A stretch of DNA of 64,000 nucleotides from Bacillus sp. BGMRC 2118 (GCA_008364785.1 VTTJ01000010.1:1-64000); one strand, 5' to 3'; numbered from the stretch's first letter, positions 44,183 to 52,206 are shown. Notes: generated from the sequence alone by a model not told the origin. Numbers and translations are program-made.

Positions 44183-45400
44183 GTGGGGTATTATGATCAA
44201 GATTATGACCATATTCGAAAAAAACAAAAAGGAAACCGAAATAATTTTCTCATAGCTATGTTGGTAGGGGCGGTGCTTGGAGCATTAGTAATCATTTTCG
44301 CAACACCTGTATTTGATCGTATTAATGTACCACAGTACGCTGCTCCAGAAGTAAGTGGCCCTACAAACGATACTAGTGATGCCACTCCAGGTCAAACCAT
44401 AAACGTTGATGTCACATCTCAAGTAACGCAGGCTGTCGATCGAGTATCAGAAGCTGTCGTAGGCGTTATTAATATTCAGACATCCGGTTTTTGGGACGAG
44501 TTGGAAGAGCACGGACAGGAAGCGGGAACTGGGTCCGGTGTTATTTATAAAAAAGAAGGCGGGAAAGCCTTTATCGTCACAAATCATCACGTAATAGAAG
44601 GTGCTACTTCTGTAGAAATCAGTTTAAAGGACGGTACCCGTGTACCTGCTGAAATTTTAGGAAGTGATGTATTTACAGACCTTGGTGTGCTTTCAGTGGA
44701 TGCAGAGGGAATTAATGTGATTGCAGAGTTCGGTAGTTCTGAAAATGTCAGAGCAGGAGAGCCTGTCATTGCGATTGGAAATCCATTAGGATTACAGTTC
44801 TCAGGTTCTGTCACACAAGGGATTATTTCTGGTACAGAACGTACCATTCCTCAAGATTTTGATGGGGATGGGTATGTAGATTGGCAGTCTGAGGTGTTAC
44901 AAACAGATGCAGCGATCAATCCTGGAAACAGTGGTGGAGCACTTGTGAACATACAAGGTCAGGTGATTGGTATTAACTCCATGAAAATTGCCCAGGAGGC
45001 AGTAGAAGGGATTGGATTATCCATTCCAACGTCCATTGCACGACCGATTATTGATGACCTCGAAATGTACGGTGAAGTGAAGCGCCCTTATATGGGTATT
45101 GGACTGAAAAATCTGGCTGACATCTCAAGTTATCATTGGTATCAAACATTAAAGCTGCCAAAGGATGTAAAAGCAGGTGTGTTTATTGATGAGGTATCAC
45201 CGTTATCTCCAGCAGCAGTAGCGGGACTGCAGCAATATGATGTCATTGTTGAATTAGATGGGACACCTATCAGTGATGCACTAGACTTAAGAAAACACCT
45301 TTATAATAAGAAAAGTATTGGAGATACGATGGAAGTGACATTCTATCGACAAGGAAATAAAGAAAGTGTAACCATGAAATTAGTTGAGGATTCATACTAG
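44183..45400 (+). CDS. htrC: HtrA-type serine protease (YycK/HtrC-like)
   Basis: A membrane-anchored quality-control protease, 405 residues. One membrane helix near residues 20-42 (FLIAMLVGAVLGALVIIFATPVF), then a trypsin-like domain with triad His in VTNHHVIEG (about 135), Asp in FTDLGVLSVD (about 165) and Ser in NPGNSGGAL (about 250), then one PDZ domain (about 295-400). Located after walJ as in B. subtilis. GTG start with GGATGGGTGATAATGA upstream. Strong terminator after. Confidence 0.94.
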   Translation: MGYYDQDYDHIRKKQKGNRNNFLIAMLVGAVLGALVIIFATPVFDRINVPQYAAPEVSGPTNDTSDATPGQTINVDVTSQVTQAVDRVSEAVVGVINIQTSGFWDELEEHGQEAGTGSGVIYKKEGGKAFIVTNHHVIEGATSVEISLKDGTRVPAEILGSDVFTDLGVLSVDAEGINVIAEFGSSENVRAGEPVIAIGNPLGLQFSGSVTQGIISGTERTIPQDFDGDGYVDWQSEVLQTDAAINPGNSGGALVNIQGQVIGINSMKIAQEAVEGIGLSIPTSIARPIIDDLEMYGEVKRPYMGIGLKNLADISSYHWYQTLKLPKDVKAGVFIDEVSPLSPAAVAGLQQYDVIVELDGTPISDALDLRKHLYNKKSIGDTMEVTFYRQGNKESVTMKLVEDSY

Positions 45401-45430
45401 AACAGGCAGAACAAGAGCCTGTTCTATTTT
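45399..45430 (+). terminator. htrA-like gene terminator
   Basis: Stem AGAACAGGC/GCCTGTTCT, loop AGAACAAGA, then ATTTTT. It begins at the stop codon. Confidence 0.88.
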
Positions 45431-45448
45431 TATTCACATAAATCATCA

Positions 45449-45457
45449 TGTGGATAA
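45449..45457 (-). promoter_or_regulatory. DnaA box upstream of CxxH/CxxC gene
   Basis: TGTGGATAA, a perfect DnaA box, 40 bp before the small gene and overlapping a TATAAT-like -10 at 45460. Confidence 0.6.
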
Positions 45458-45496
45458 GGTATAATAAGAAAAAACGACAAATATGGAGGAGTTACT

Positions 45497-45679
45497 GTGA
45501 TAAAGGTTTGTCATGAACATATTGAATTAGCCATTGATATAATGGTGGATAAGCATGAAACAGCACCAGAAATTCAAGCATTAACAGAGGAAGAAAAGTT
45601 ATTAACAACCTGTGAATATTGTCAAAATAACGCGATATATGTTGTAGCGAACACCTATTCTGACACAACATGTGGATAG
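45497..45679 (+). CDS. CxxH/CxxC small protein
   Basis: A 60-residue protein with VCHEH near the N-terminus and CEYC in the middle, giving the CxxH...CxxC pattern of a small conserved Bacillus family found between htrA and rlmH. It probably binds zinc. Function unknown. The GTG start follows ATGGAGGAGTTACT. The stop codon falls within a DnaA-box cluster. Confidence 0.88.
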   Translation: MIKVCHEHIELAIDIMVDKHETAPEIQALTEEEKLLTTCEYCQNNAIYVVANTYSDTTCG

Positions 45680-45713
45680 AAATTGTGAATATGTGGATAA
45701 GTTTTGTGGATAA
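45671..45713 (-). promoter_or_regulatory. DnaA-box cluster upstream of rlmH
   Basis: TGTGGATAG (45671-45679, one mismatch), TGTGGATAA (45692-45700) and TGTGGATAA (45705-45713), all in one orientation, 36 to 78 bp before the rlmH start. In B. subtilis yydA (rlmH) is, as I recall, a DnaA-bound locus. Confidence 0.75.
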
Positions 45714-45748
45714 GTTGTTTGTAAACTGTTTGTAACATGGAGGTACTT

Positions 45749-46228
45749 GTGAATATTTCAATTATCACAATAGGAAAACTAAAAGAAAAATATTTAAAAC
45801 AAGGAATTGAAGAATACATAAAAAGATTGGCAATCTATGCAAAAGTAGAGATCATTGAGCTCCCAGACGAAAAGGCACCAGAAAACTTAAGTGATGCCGA
45901 AAGGATTCAAATCAAACAAAAAGAGGGAGAGCGAATTCTCCAAAAGATATCCCCAGATGCACATGTCATAGCTTTAGCTATACAAGAAAAGATGAAATCC
46001 TCTGAACAATTAGCCGAAGACTTAGATAAACTAGCTACATATGGGAAGAGTAAAGTGGCCTTCGTCATTGGTGGGTCACTAGGACTAAGTGATGAAGTCA
46101 TGAAGCGGGCAGATGAAGGATTATCATTTTCTAAAATGACATTTCCACATCAGTTAATGAGGTTGATTTTAGTGGAGCAGATTTATCGGGCGTTTCGGAT
46201 TAATCGGGGTGAACCGTATCATAAGTAA
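45749..46228 (+). CDS. rlmH: 23S rRNA (pseudouridine1915-N3)-methyltransferase RlmH
   Basis: SPOUT methyltransferase that modifies pseudouridine 1915 in 23S rRNA helix 69. It has 159 residues: [20 protein letters not shown] at the start, [13 protein letters not shown] (SAM knot) and the [10 protein letters not shown] end. GTG at 45749 follows ATGGAGGTACTT. Its 3' end, coding GEPYHK-stop, is the equivalent of the SCC attachment site of staphylococci, and here that sequence is repeated at 47468. Confidence 0.97.
   Translation: MNISIITIGKLKEKYLKQGIEEYIKRLAIYAKVEIIELPDEKAPENLSDAERIQIKQKEGERILQKISPDAHVIALAIQEKMKSSEQLAEDLDKLATYGKSKVAFVIGGSLGLSDEVMKRADEGLSFSKMTFPHQLMRLILVEQIYRAFRINRGEPYHK
46209..46224 (+). 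repeat. att-like direct repeat, left copy
   Basis: GTGAACCGTATCATAA at the last codons of rlmH, followed by GTAAATG. Identical to 47468-47483. Confidence 0.8.
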
Positions 46229-46255
46229 ATGAGGATTGATGCTTTGGTCGTCAAA

Positions 46256-46288
46256 AGTCTAACTATTTTAGTTAGACTATTTTTTTTA
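46256..46288 (+). terminator. rlmH-distal terminator
   Basis: Stem AGTCTAACT/AGTTAGACT with ATTTT loop, then eight T; it lies inside the putative element, 28 bp after the rlmH stop. Confidence 0.88.
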
Positions 46289-46378
46289 TATTAGAAAAGT
46301 ATTAAACTTATTTAGTTAAGAGCATTTCTACAAATAAGTGATAAATTACAAAGAACAGCATTAAGGGGGGATTTCCTT

Positions 46379-47218
46379 TTGAAAAAAATAGCTATTTTAG
46401 TATTAATATTAGCATTATTTTGTATACCAATAATAATTACACAGACACTATTCTACTTTCCTGCTAAGTTTTCTTACTTTGAAGCACAAATTGGGCCAGG
46501 GGATTTAACAGGTTATACAGCAACAATTATTGGAGGTTTTTTAAGTTTATTGGGAGGAATATTTGGAGCAGTTGGTGCATACTTGGTAGCTAAGTTTAAT
46601 ATGGATGAACAATTAAATAGACAGTATCGGAAAGAGTATGAAAAAATAATAATTGAGATGTACATTAATAAATATCAAGAAATGTTAATAATTCTGAATG
46701 ATTGTAAAAGATTATTGGCAGAATGGAGAAATAATGAGTTATTTTGGGTAGATGCTAGATTAAGGATTTTATTTAATAATAATGAGAAAATAGATAAAAT
46801 TAGACTATTAGAATTAATAGAAAGTGCTCCAAAAATTCATATGAAGTATGGGAGTGACTATTATATTAATGTAACTAGGACCTACAATGAATTAAATACA
46901 TACAAGAATTTTATAGACGCTAACTATTATGAGAATAACATTAATACTGCCCTAATTGATATAAAAATAGAGTATATCTCTATATTTTTAACCCTAAAAG
47001 AATTTCCAAATGAGATTAATATAGAGATGTGGGAAGAAGAATATAATAAGGTATTAGATCTAGTCAGTAAAACATTTGAAATATTTATAAAAAATGAAGT
47101 TTATTTTGAAATGGAGCAAATGAAGCTATTAAAAATGCCCGAAGAAAATAAAGAAAATAAAAGTCTAGTAAATATACTAAAAGAGTTAAAAGATGAATTC
47201 CTTAGTTCGAAAAGATAA
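46379..47218 (+). CDS. Hypothetical two-helix membrane protein with cytosolic domain
   Basis: A 279-residue protein I do not recognise. Two hydrophobic helices (about residues 5-27 and 47-72, the second Gly-rich: IIGGFLSLLGGIFGAVGAYLVA) are followed by a charged, mostly helical cytosolic region of about 205 residues rich in N, E, I and K. The gene is markedly more AT-rich than its neighbours. Helix pair, Gly-rich second helix and helical tail recur in accessory-region proteins, some suspected of phage defence, but no such role can be shown here. TTG start after AAGGGGGGATTTCCTT. It is the only intact gene between the att-like repeats. Confidence 0.7.
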   Translation: MKKIAILVLILALFCIPIIITQTLFYFPAKFSYFEAQIGPGDLTGYTATIIGGFLSLLGGIFGAVGAYLVAKFNMDEQLNRQYRKEYEKIIIEMYINKYQEMLIILNDCKRLLAEWRNNELFWVDARLRILFNNNEKIDKIRLLELIESAPKIHMKYGSDYYINVTRTYNELNTYKNFIDANYYENNINTALIDIKIEYISIFLTLKEFPNEINIEMWEEEYNKVLDLVSKTFEIFIKNEVYFEMEQMKLLKMPEENKENKSLVNILKELKDEFLSSKR

Positions 47219-47227
47219 ATCTCATTT

Positions 47228-47398
47228 TTATACATTACTGTAAACCTCATCATATATAAGCGTCGAAGAACAATTCGACGTCAATGACGCTTCTTTATCT
47301 GGTGAATCTCCTTCATTAACAGTAAATATATTTATGATAGTATGAAGTAAATCCTGTTGTTTCTTAGCATCTACTTTAGAGTACCTCTGAAAATGTAC
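47228..47398 (-). pseudogene. Probable serine recombinase C-terminal remnant
   Basis: Minus-strand frame of 56 codons ending in TAA, with no start codon and a stop directly upstream. The peptide has YSKVDAKKQQDLLHTII followed by NIFTVNEGDSPDK, a pattern I associate with the last part of large serine recombinases (KQ-LLH-II-xI-VNEG). The recombinase N-terminal catalytic domain is absent. Match is by eye. Confidence 0.45.
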
Positions 47399-47467
47399 TT
47401 AATATACTATGAACTTGTTAAGAGAAACTTCTTAATAGTTGGCTTACCTAGAACCTTACATGGTGAA

Positions 47468-47483
47468 GTGAACCGTATCATAA
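47468..47483 (+). repeat. att-like direct repeat, right copy
   Basis: GTGAACCGTATCATAA followed by ATAGATG; matches the rlmH end at 46209-46224. It is not part of any gene. Confidence 0.8.
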
Positions 47484-47513
47484 ATAGATGCATTTTTTTT
47501 AGTAATGCATTAA

Positions 47514-47690
47514 TCAAAAGGTAATATCCACAGAGATATTGCCTTTTTTGCACAAAAAATGGTTTTATAGTATCTTCTTTTCCGATAAAATCCATATAAA
47601 AAAAATCGAGTAAAAAACTTCTAATCTCGATATGATCTAATTGAAGAGGAGGGAAATGCAATGTTACAAGAGTTTAACAATCTGATGGAG
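47514..47690 (+). repeat. Diverged duplicate A (araC promoter region)
   Basis: Hairpin, promoter-like DNA, ribosome site and first codons of the AraC-type gene. It aligns base by base, with gaps, to 49873-50042. Confidence 0.75.
47519..47551 (+). terminator. Terminator-like hairpin before araC-type gene
   Basis: GGTAATATC/GATATTGCC stem, loop CACAGA, then six T. A diverged copy lies at 49879-49909. Confidence 0.7.
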
Positions 47691-48530
47691 TACATTGAAA
47701 GTCATTTAACAGAAGAGATATCTGGCAAGGAGATATCTCGAATTGTGGGGCTATCCGATTATCATTTTAAGCGAATGTTTTCGTATATGGCTGGAATGTC
47801 TTTGAGTGAGTATATCAAAAACAGGAGATTTTCTGAGGCTAATCTTGAATTAATCAAAGGTGCCAAGGTGACGGATCTTGCTTATAAATATGGCTATCAT
47901 TCGGTTGATGGATTTTCACGGGCTTTTCGTGAATGGTGTGGATTTTTACCGTCAGAAGTCATGAAGAATAAAATCCAAAAGTCATTTCCCAAGTTTTCAT
48001 TTTTTATCGATATTAGGGGAGGAAAATCCATGGAATTTAAAATTGAAAAGAAAGAGGCATTTTCTATCATCGGTGTTTCAAAAAGGGTGCTGATCCAATT
48101 TGAAGGTGTGAATCACGAGATTGTTGAACTAGCTCAGTCCATTACTGAACAACAACGAAATAAAATGCATCAGGTAGCTGATTTATATCCTCATCAAGTC
48201 TTGAATGTATCTTATGATTTTGATGATGGATACTTGGAGGAAAAAGGTTTCCTCACTCATATGATTGGTTTTGCAACAACCAAAGAGAATCCATATGATG
48301 ATTTAGAACAGCTTTCCATTGAAGAAAGCTTATGGGCAATCTTCCCGAACCAAGGGCCATTTCCAGCTACCCTTCAAGAAACAACGGCAAAAGTTTATGC
48401 TGAATGGTTGCCTTCTTCAGGTTATGAAGTTACTGATTTACCTAGTATTTCTTTTACCAAGCATGACGGAACGTATGAAAATGTATATAGTGAGATTTGG
48501 ATGCCGGTAAGAGAGAAAAGCAAACGGTAG
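47661..48530 (+). CDS. AraC-family regulator with GyrI-like effector domain
   Basis: A 289-residue transcription factor. Residues 5-105 hold two AraC helix-turn-helix motifs (GKEISRIVGLSDYHFKRMF and VTDLAYKYGYHSVDGFSRAFRE). Residues 125-285 form a GyrI/Rob-like small-molecule-binding domain (MEFKIEKKEAFSIIGVSKRV, ending YENVYSEIWMPV). Such proteins respond to drugs or toxic compounds; the ligand is not known. ATG after AGAGGAGGGAAATGCA. Its promoter region is duplicated at 49873-50042. Confidence 0.88.
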   Translation: MLQEFNNLMEYIESHLTEEISGKEISRIVGLSDYHFKRMFSYMAGMSLSEYIKNRRFSEANLELIKGAKVTDLAYKYGYHSVDGFSRAFREWCGFLPSEVMKNKIQKSFPKFSFFIDIRGGKSMEFKIEKKEAFSIIGVSKRVLIQFEGVNHEIVELAQSITEQQRNKMHQVADLYPHQVLNVSYDFDDGYLEEKGFLTHMIGFATTKENPYDDLEQLSIEESLWAIFPNQGPFPATLQETTAKVYAEWLPSSGYEVTDLPSISFTKHDGTYENVYSEIWMPVREKSKR

Positions 48531-48572
48531 TGTACTAAGCTACTCATGAAGAACCTTAACCAAAATAACTAG

Positions 48573-48608
48573 TAAAGCCAAAAATGACCAAGTTCATTTT
48601 TGGCTTTA
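48573..48608 (+). terminator. Terminator after AraC-type gene
   Basis: Long perfect stem TAAAGCCAAAAATGA/TCATTTTTGGCTTTA, loop CCAAGT. No strong T run follows, so it may act in either direction or only stabilise the RNA. Confidence 0.65.
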
Positions 48609-49130
48609 ACTATTTATGGAGAACCATGTACTTTATCTAGATAAGCCGGATACTACGAAACCCCATATGTAATCTTAAGAGCAATTCAAACTTTTGCTCA
48701 AAAAACCTGTCCAATTAAACAAATTTTTTAAAAATGGAAACCGTTTTCGGTGAATTAGTCAATATTTCTGAAAGGGCTAATGGCTATAAAACGAAATCTA
48801 ATATTGGTCTTTGAGATATACCAAAAGAGATAATATCGCCGTTGTCAACTTCGGATAAGGAAGTGTCAAAAAAGCATGAATGTGTCCGAAGACATGTTCT
48901 TTTATACATGTACCGCCCAAAATGAACTTCAGTGACTGTGAGGTGAAAGATCTATCTGTTGTTGCCATCTCCGTGACCAATCCTATTAGAAGATCTGGAA
49001 AACTGGATAAAAAACACTTTTGATACAAAAAAAGCTAACGACTCAGGCGTTAAATAATAAATATCCTTGGATAAAAATGTTATTTGTACAGATACTATCA
49101 CTGAAGTAGAAATGCTTACATAGTGGTACA
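48609..49130. other. Gene-poor stretch before fasciclin gene
   Basis: About 520 bp without a convincing frame. Short minus-strand frames exist but none has a ribosome site or family look. A palindrome-like GGAAACCGTTTTCGG lies near 48736 and recalls LacI-type operators. Possibly debris from past insertions. Confidence 0.4.
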
Positions 49131-49154
49131 CCACTAAAAAAGGAGAGATAGTAA

Positions 49155-49652
49155 ATGGCAAAGAAAAGTTTTACAGCGTTGCTATTCATAACCATGATGG
49201 TCATGTCTATTGCTACTACTGGATTTGCAGCGGACAACCAGGGAACGAAAAAGGACATTGTTGATACGGCCGTGGAAGCGGGCAATTTTAATATTTTAGC
49301 CGCTGCCCTTCAAAAAGCTGGCTTAGTGGATACACTTAAAGGTGAAGGGCCATTTACGGTTTTCGCCCCAACAGATGAGGCATTCAACAAGCTACTAAAG
49401 GATTTGGGAATCACGGCGGAAGAATTGTTAGCAAGAAAGGACCTTAAGGAAATCCTGCTCTATCATGTTCTTCCAGGAAAGGTGATGTCAACCGATCTGA
49501 AGCAAGGCATGCAGGCAGAAACATTGGCGAAGAAAAATGTCACCATTTCACTCAATCCAGTTAAAGTGAATGATGCAACAGTTGTAACACCTGATATAGC
49601 AGCATCAAACGGAGTCATCCATGTCATTGATAAAGTATTGCTGCCAAAATAA
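49155..49652 (+). CDS. Secreted FAS1 (fasciclin) domain protein
   Basis: A 165-residue exported protein. Signal peptide about residues 1-26 ([22 protein letters not shown]), then one FAS1 domain: [37 protein letters not shown] (H1 motif), [12 protein letters not shown] (YH motif) and [14 protein letters not shown] (H2). FAS1 domains mediate adhesion. The gene is more GC-rich than its surroundings and stands alone, suggesting gain by transfer. ATG after AAAGGAGAGATAGTAA. Confidence 0.92.
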   Translation: MAKKSFTALLFITMMVMSIATTGFAADNQGTKKDIVDTAVEAGNFNILAAALQKAGLVDTLKGEGPFTVFAPTDEAFNKLLKDLGITAEELLARKDLKEILLYHVLPGKVMSTDLKQGMQAETLAKKNVTISLNPVKVNDATVVTPDIAASNGVIHVIDKVLLPK

Positions 49653-49665
49653 ACGCTGCGGGAAG

Positions 49666-49701
49666 AAAAGGGACATGTTATCAAGCTTGTTCCTTTTTTA
49701 A
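49666..49701 (+). terminator. Terminator after fasciclin gene
   Basis: Imperfect stem GGGACA...TTGTTCC followed by six T. Confidence 0.55.
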
Positions 49702-49872
49702 TTGTCCAAAAAGTCAACTGATTAGCGAAATCTCACGGTAAGTTTGCGATAATGGAAGAAGTGAGTGTACTGTAACATAGATTAACTTAGTTGAACGATA
49801 GGTTCAATTTTCCTTTGTTTTACTTCTTTTGAAAAACTGCTGGTTAGACAGGTGAGGTATTGGAATACATTA

Positions 49873-50042
49873 TCAGAAGGTAATATCCACAGAAATATTA
49901 CCTTTTTTGTACAAAAGATAGTTTATAGAGTCATCCGATAAAATCCGTATAAATAAAATCGAGTGAAAATCAAATTATCCGGATAATATTTAGTTGAAGA
50001 GGATGGAAATGGTAAGTTACAAGAGTTTAACGATTTTGATGT
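49873..50042 (+). repeat. Diverged duplicate B of araC promoter region
   Basis: Aligns to 47514-47690: GGTAATATCCACAGA hairpin with T run (49879-49909), CCGATAAAATCC, AAAATCGAGT, TTGAAGAGGA and TTACAAGAGTTTAACGAT. The AraC start codon is lost (AATG changed to TAAG). Confidence 0.75.
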
Positions 50043-50148
50043 TCCCAGCACTCCAACATGTACATCATCCCCTTGTGAATCTGATTTTTATAGACTTGAC
50101 ACAGAAGGACTTGATCAAGTACCAAGTACAGATGTAACTGGCGCTTGA
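50016..50148 (+). pseudogene. Start-less remnant beside duplicated araC promoter
   Basis: The frame begins LQEFNDFDVPS, sharing LQEFN with the AraC-type protein, then diverges fully and stops at 50146-50148. An overlapping 43-codon ATG frame (50007-50138) exists but looks fortuitous. It is a broken fusion or deletion product. Confidence 0.45.
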
Positions 50149-50215
50149 ACAAACAGGGTAATGGACCAATTTGCTGAAAAATTTTGTTGCGGGAGATAAA
50201 CATAAAAAATGAAAA

Positions 50216-50251
50216 GAAAGAGACTCATCAAAAACAAGATGAGTCTCTTTT
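50216..50251. terminator. Bidirectional terminator before MFS gene end
   Basis: Stem AAAGAGACTCATC/GATGAGTCTCTTT with an 8-base loop, A/T tracts both sides. It probably ends the minus-strand MFS transcript. Confidence 0.8.
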
Positions 50252-50277
50252 CGTAGGGATGGAAACAGAAAAGAGAG

Positions 50278-51450
50278 TTAGATAGGGATGGGAACTTCCT
50301 TTTTCTGCTCCAATTTTTGATAGACAAACGCAATCAACATAGCTGGTAGGGTACAAACAATCATTCCAATAAAAGCATATCTCGGTTCTATTTCGTATAA
50401 ATACCCACCGAAAATTGTGAAGATAGCCGTGCTCCAGCTAAGTGCTAGGGCAGAGTATATGCCTTGAGCTTTAGGTACCTGTGATTGAGGTATGTTATGG
50501 ATTAAATATTTCATGAAAGCGTAGTGCGCCATCGCAAATGAAAAGGCATGTAGGATCTGTGCCACACTAAACACAATAACATTCGGAAAGGCAAACACTA
50601 GAATCCAACGTACAGAAGAACCAATTGCAGCTAGGGTGAGCAAGAATCCTACTGAGAAGTGAGCCAATTTTTTGTCTGCCATTGAGAAAAAGATAATCTC
50701 TGCAATTACAGCAATATTAATGATGAGACCTATTAAGTAGATTGGTGCTTGAATGTCTTGCAGGAAAATATAACCATAATTGTAATACGTAGCATGTGCT
50801 GCCTGTAGTAGGATGACAATTAAGAGTACAAGACCAAAATGCTTAATACGAAATAAATGGAACAAGCTTGTTTGCGTTTTTTCATCTGTTTTTGGTGACT
50901 CAGTTAAAACTCCGGGAGCTCGCATAAAGCCTAGATAAACAAATCCTAGAATCCCAAGTAATAGTGCCCAATAGATTACTTCTTCTCCAAGCAATCCTGT
51001 AAAAATGGTTAATATGATACCCATTGATACGAATCCAATTGACCCCCATTGACGACTTTTTCCATAGTGTCTTAATTGTTTACTTTGTACCAGGAGACTG
51101 GCAACACTATCAAGTGCAGGCATCAGCACTGGATAGAAGACATGCAACATGATTGTTACGACTAGTAATCCAGTAAAGGAATGGACTGGAATATAACATA
51201 AAATCGCAATAAAAGAGCCGATCCCTGCAATATGTAACAAGACTCTACTGCTTACCTTTCTAGATAGATAGGGAAAGGCAAATAAGGTAGACAGACCTCT
51301 TGCAAGTAATCCAAAGCTCATAATAACACTAGCTTCAGAGACAGATATCCCTTTTGTATAGATCATCCAACCTGACCAATATGGTAGAAAAATACCCCAT
51401 GTCATAAAAAAACTAAAAAAACGTGCACTCATCCAACGTTGTGTATTCAT
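50278..51450 (-). CDS. MFS transporter, YwbF/HcaT-like
   Basis: A 390-residue major facilitator with twelve predicted helices. WGIFLPYWSGWMIYTKGISVSEA and the LRHYGKSRQWGSIGFVS loop are typical of the nucleoside/sugar-cation-symport-like subgroup that includes HcaT and B. subtilis YwbF. Substrate unknown. ATG at 51450 follows AAAGGAGGAACTACG; the frame is open for 48 more codons but into the divergent regulator's promoter. Divergent from the Crp-type gene, across a 20-bp palindrome. Confidence 0.85.
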   Translation of the reverse strand: MNTQRWMSARFFSFFMTWGIFLPYWSGWMIYTKGISVSEASVIMSFGLLARGLSTLFAFPYLSRKVSSRVLLHIAGIGSFIAILCYIPVHSFTGLLVVTIMLHVFYPVLMPALDSVASLLVQSKQLRHYGKSRQWGSIGFVSMGIILTIFTGLLGEEVIYWALLLGILGFVYLGFMRAPGVLTESPKTDEKTQTSLFHLFRIKHFGLVLLIVILLQAAHATYYNYGYIFLQDIQAPIYLIGLIINIAVIAEIIFFSMADKKLAHFSVGFLLTLAAIGSSVRWILVFAFPNVIVFSVAQILHAFSFAMAHYAFMKYLIHNIPQSQVPKAQGIYSALALSWSTAIFTIFGGYLYEIEPRYAFIGMIVCTLPAMLIAFVYQKLEQKKEVPIPI

Positions 51451-51501
51451 CGTAGTTCCTCCTTTGCCTGATTGAATGGTATCATGGAATGAAATGTAAA
51501 T

Positions 51502-51521
51502 AATATGAGATATCTCATATT
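51502..51521. promoter_or_regulatory. Perfect 20-bp palindrome between MFS and Crp-type genes
   Basis: AATATGAGATATCTCATATT is its own reverse complement. It sits in the 84-bp divergent spacer, 14 bp before the Crp-type start. A likely operator for that regulator. Confidence 0.75.
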
Positions 51522-51534
51522 TTAGAGGTGGAAG

Positions 51535-52206
51535 ATGGAAGTTTATAAAGGTGAGAAAAAGAGAGTATATATGAAGGAGCACTCTATCGCACACTTATTT
51601 TCTTTTGAAGTAGATGAATATATCGAAGTACACGAATACAAGCGGGATGAATGGATCATACAAGAGGGCATGAGACCTGATTATTTGTTTTATGTAGTGG
51701 AAGGAAATGCGAAAATATATATCACACATCAAAATGGGAAAGTATCGTTATTAAGTTTTATTAATGCAGAATACTATATTGGAGAAATGGAATTAATCAA
51801 TGATGTGTACTATACGAAGGGAATTCAAGCATCAACCAAAACCATTTGTTTTGCACTTCCGTTTCAGCATTATCGTAAGCAACTGCTAGAGGATGCAAAA
51901 TTCTTACGGGAGTTAACAAACTTTTTAAGCGTAAAAGCAACAAATATGGCAGCTAAGTATTCACAAAGTTTAGCTTTTCCTCTTGAAAACCGACTGGCAG
52001 ATTTTATTTTACAAACAGCAGATAACGGGATATATAAGGAGAAGCACGTAACAGTTTGTGATTACTTAGGGGTGTCTTATCGACATCTATTACATGTACT
52101 TTCACAGTTTTGTGAGAAGGAATTCTTGCTAAAGGAAGGTCGAAACTATCGGATCCATCACAATCAATCCTTGTATGAACTTGCTGAGGTGTTGAAGAAT
52201 AAGTAA
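51535..52206 (+). CDS. Crp/Fnr-family regulator (YeiL-like)
   Basis: A 223-residue transcription factor: cyclic-nucleotide-binding-like beta barrel (about 25-130, WIIQEGMRPDYLFYVVEGNAKIY, GEMELIND) and a winged helix (HVTVCDYLGVSYRHLLHVLSQFC). The barrel lacks a clear cAMP phosphate-binding RxA-type cassette. Resembles YeiL-type regulators. ATG at 51535 after AGAGGTGGAAG; an in-frame ATG at 51571 is an alternative. Probably controls the divergent MFS gene. Confidence 0.85.
   Translation: MEVYKGEKKRVYMKEHSIAHLFSFEVDEYIEVHEYKRDEWIIQEGMRPDYLFYVVEGNAKIYITHQNGKVSLLSFINAEYYIGEMELINDVYYTKGIQASTKTICFALPFQHYRKQLLEDAKFLRELTNFLSVKATNMAAKYSQSLAFPLENRLADFILQTADNGIYKEKHVTVCDYLGVSYRHLLHVLSQFCEKEFLLKEGRNYRIHHNQSLYELAEVLKNK

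Larger units (their letters stand above)
46209..47483. mobile_element. Putative SCC-like element in rlmH 3' end
   Basis: Bounded by direct repeats of GTGAACCGTATCATAA (46209-46224 and 47468-47483; the repeat extends to 21 of 23 bases). The left copy is the natural end of rlmH. Inside are the rlmH terminator, an AT-rich two-helix membrane protein gene and a minus-strand stub resembling a serine recombinase C-terminus. Staphylococcal SCC elements use the same gene end and a TATCATAA core. No intact recombinase is present, so it would be a remnant or a non-autonomous element. Confidence 0.6.

Noticed and set aside
46229..47467. Complete SCC element with ccr and cargo
   Set aside because: Only 1.26 kb, no intact recombinase; called a remnant or minimal element instead.
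47407..47661. Minus-strand frame over the right repeat and araC promoter
   Set aside because: It runs across a terminator, the repeat and promoter DNA, with no ribosome site or family features.
48798..49161. Overlapping minus-strand frames before the fasciclin gene
   Set aside because: Two frames overlap each other, neither has a ribosome site, and the products resemble nothing I know.
50007..50138. 43-codon ATG frame beside the duplicated araC promoter
   Set aside because: It is out of frame with the AraC homology; likely chance.
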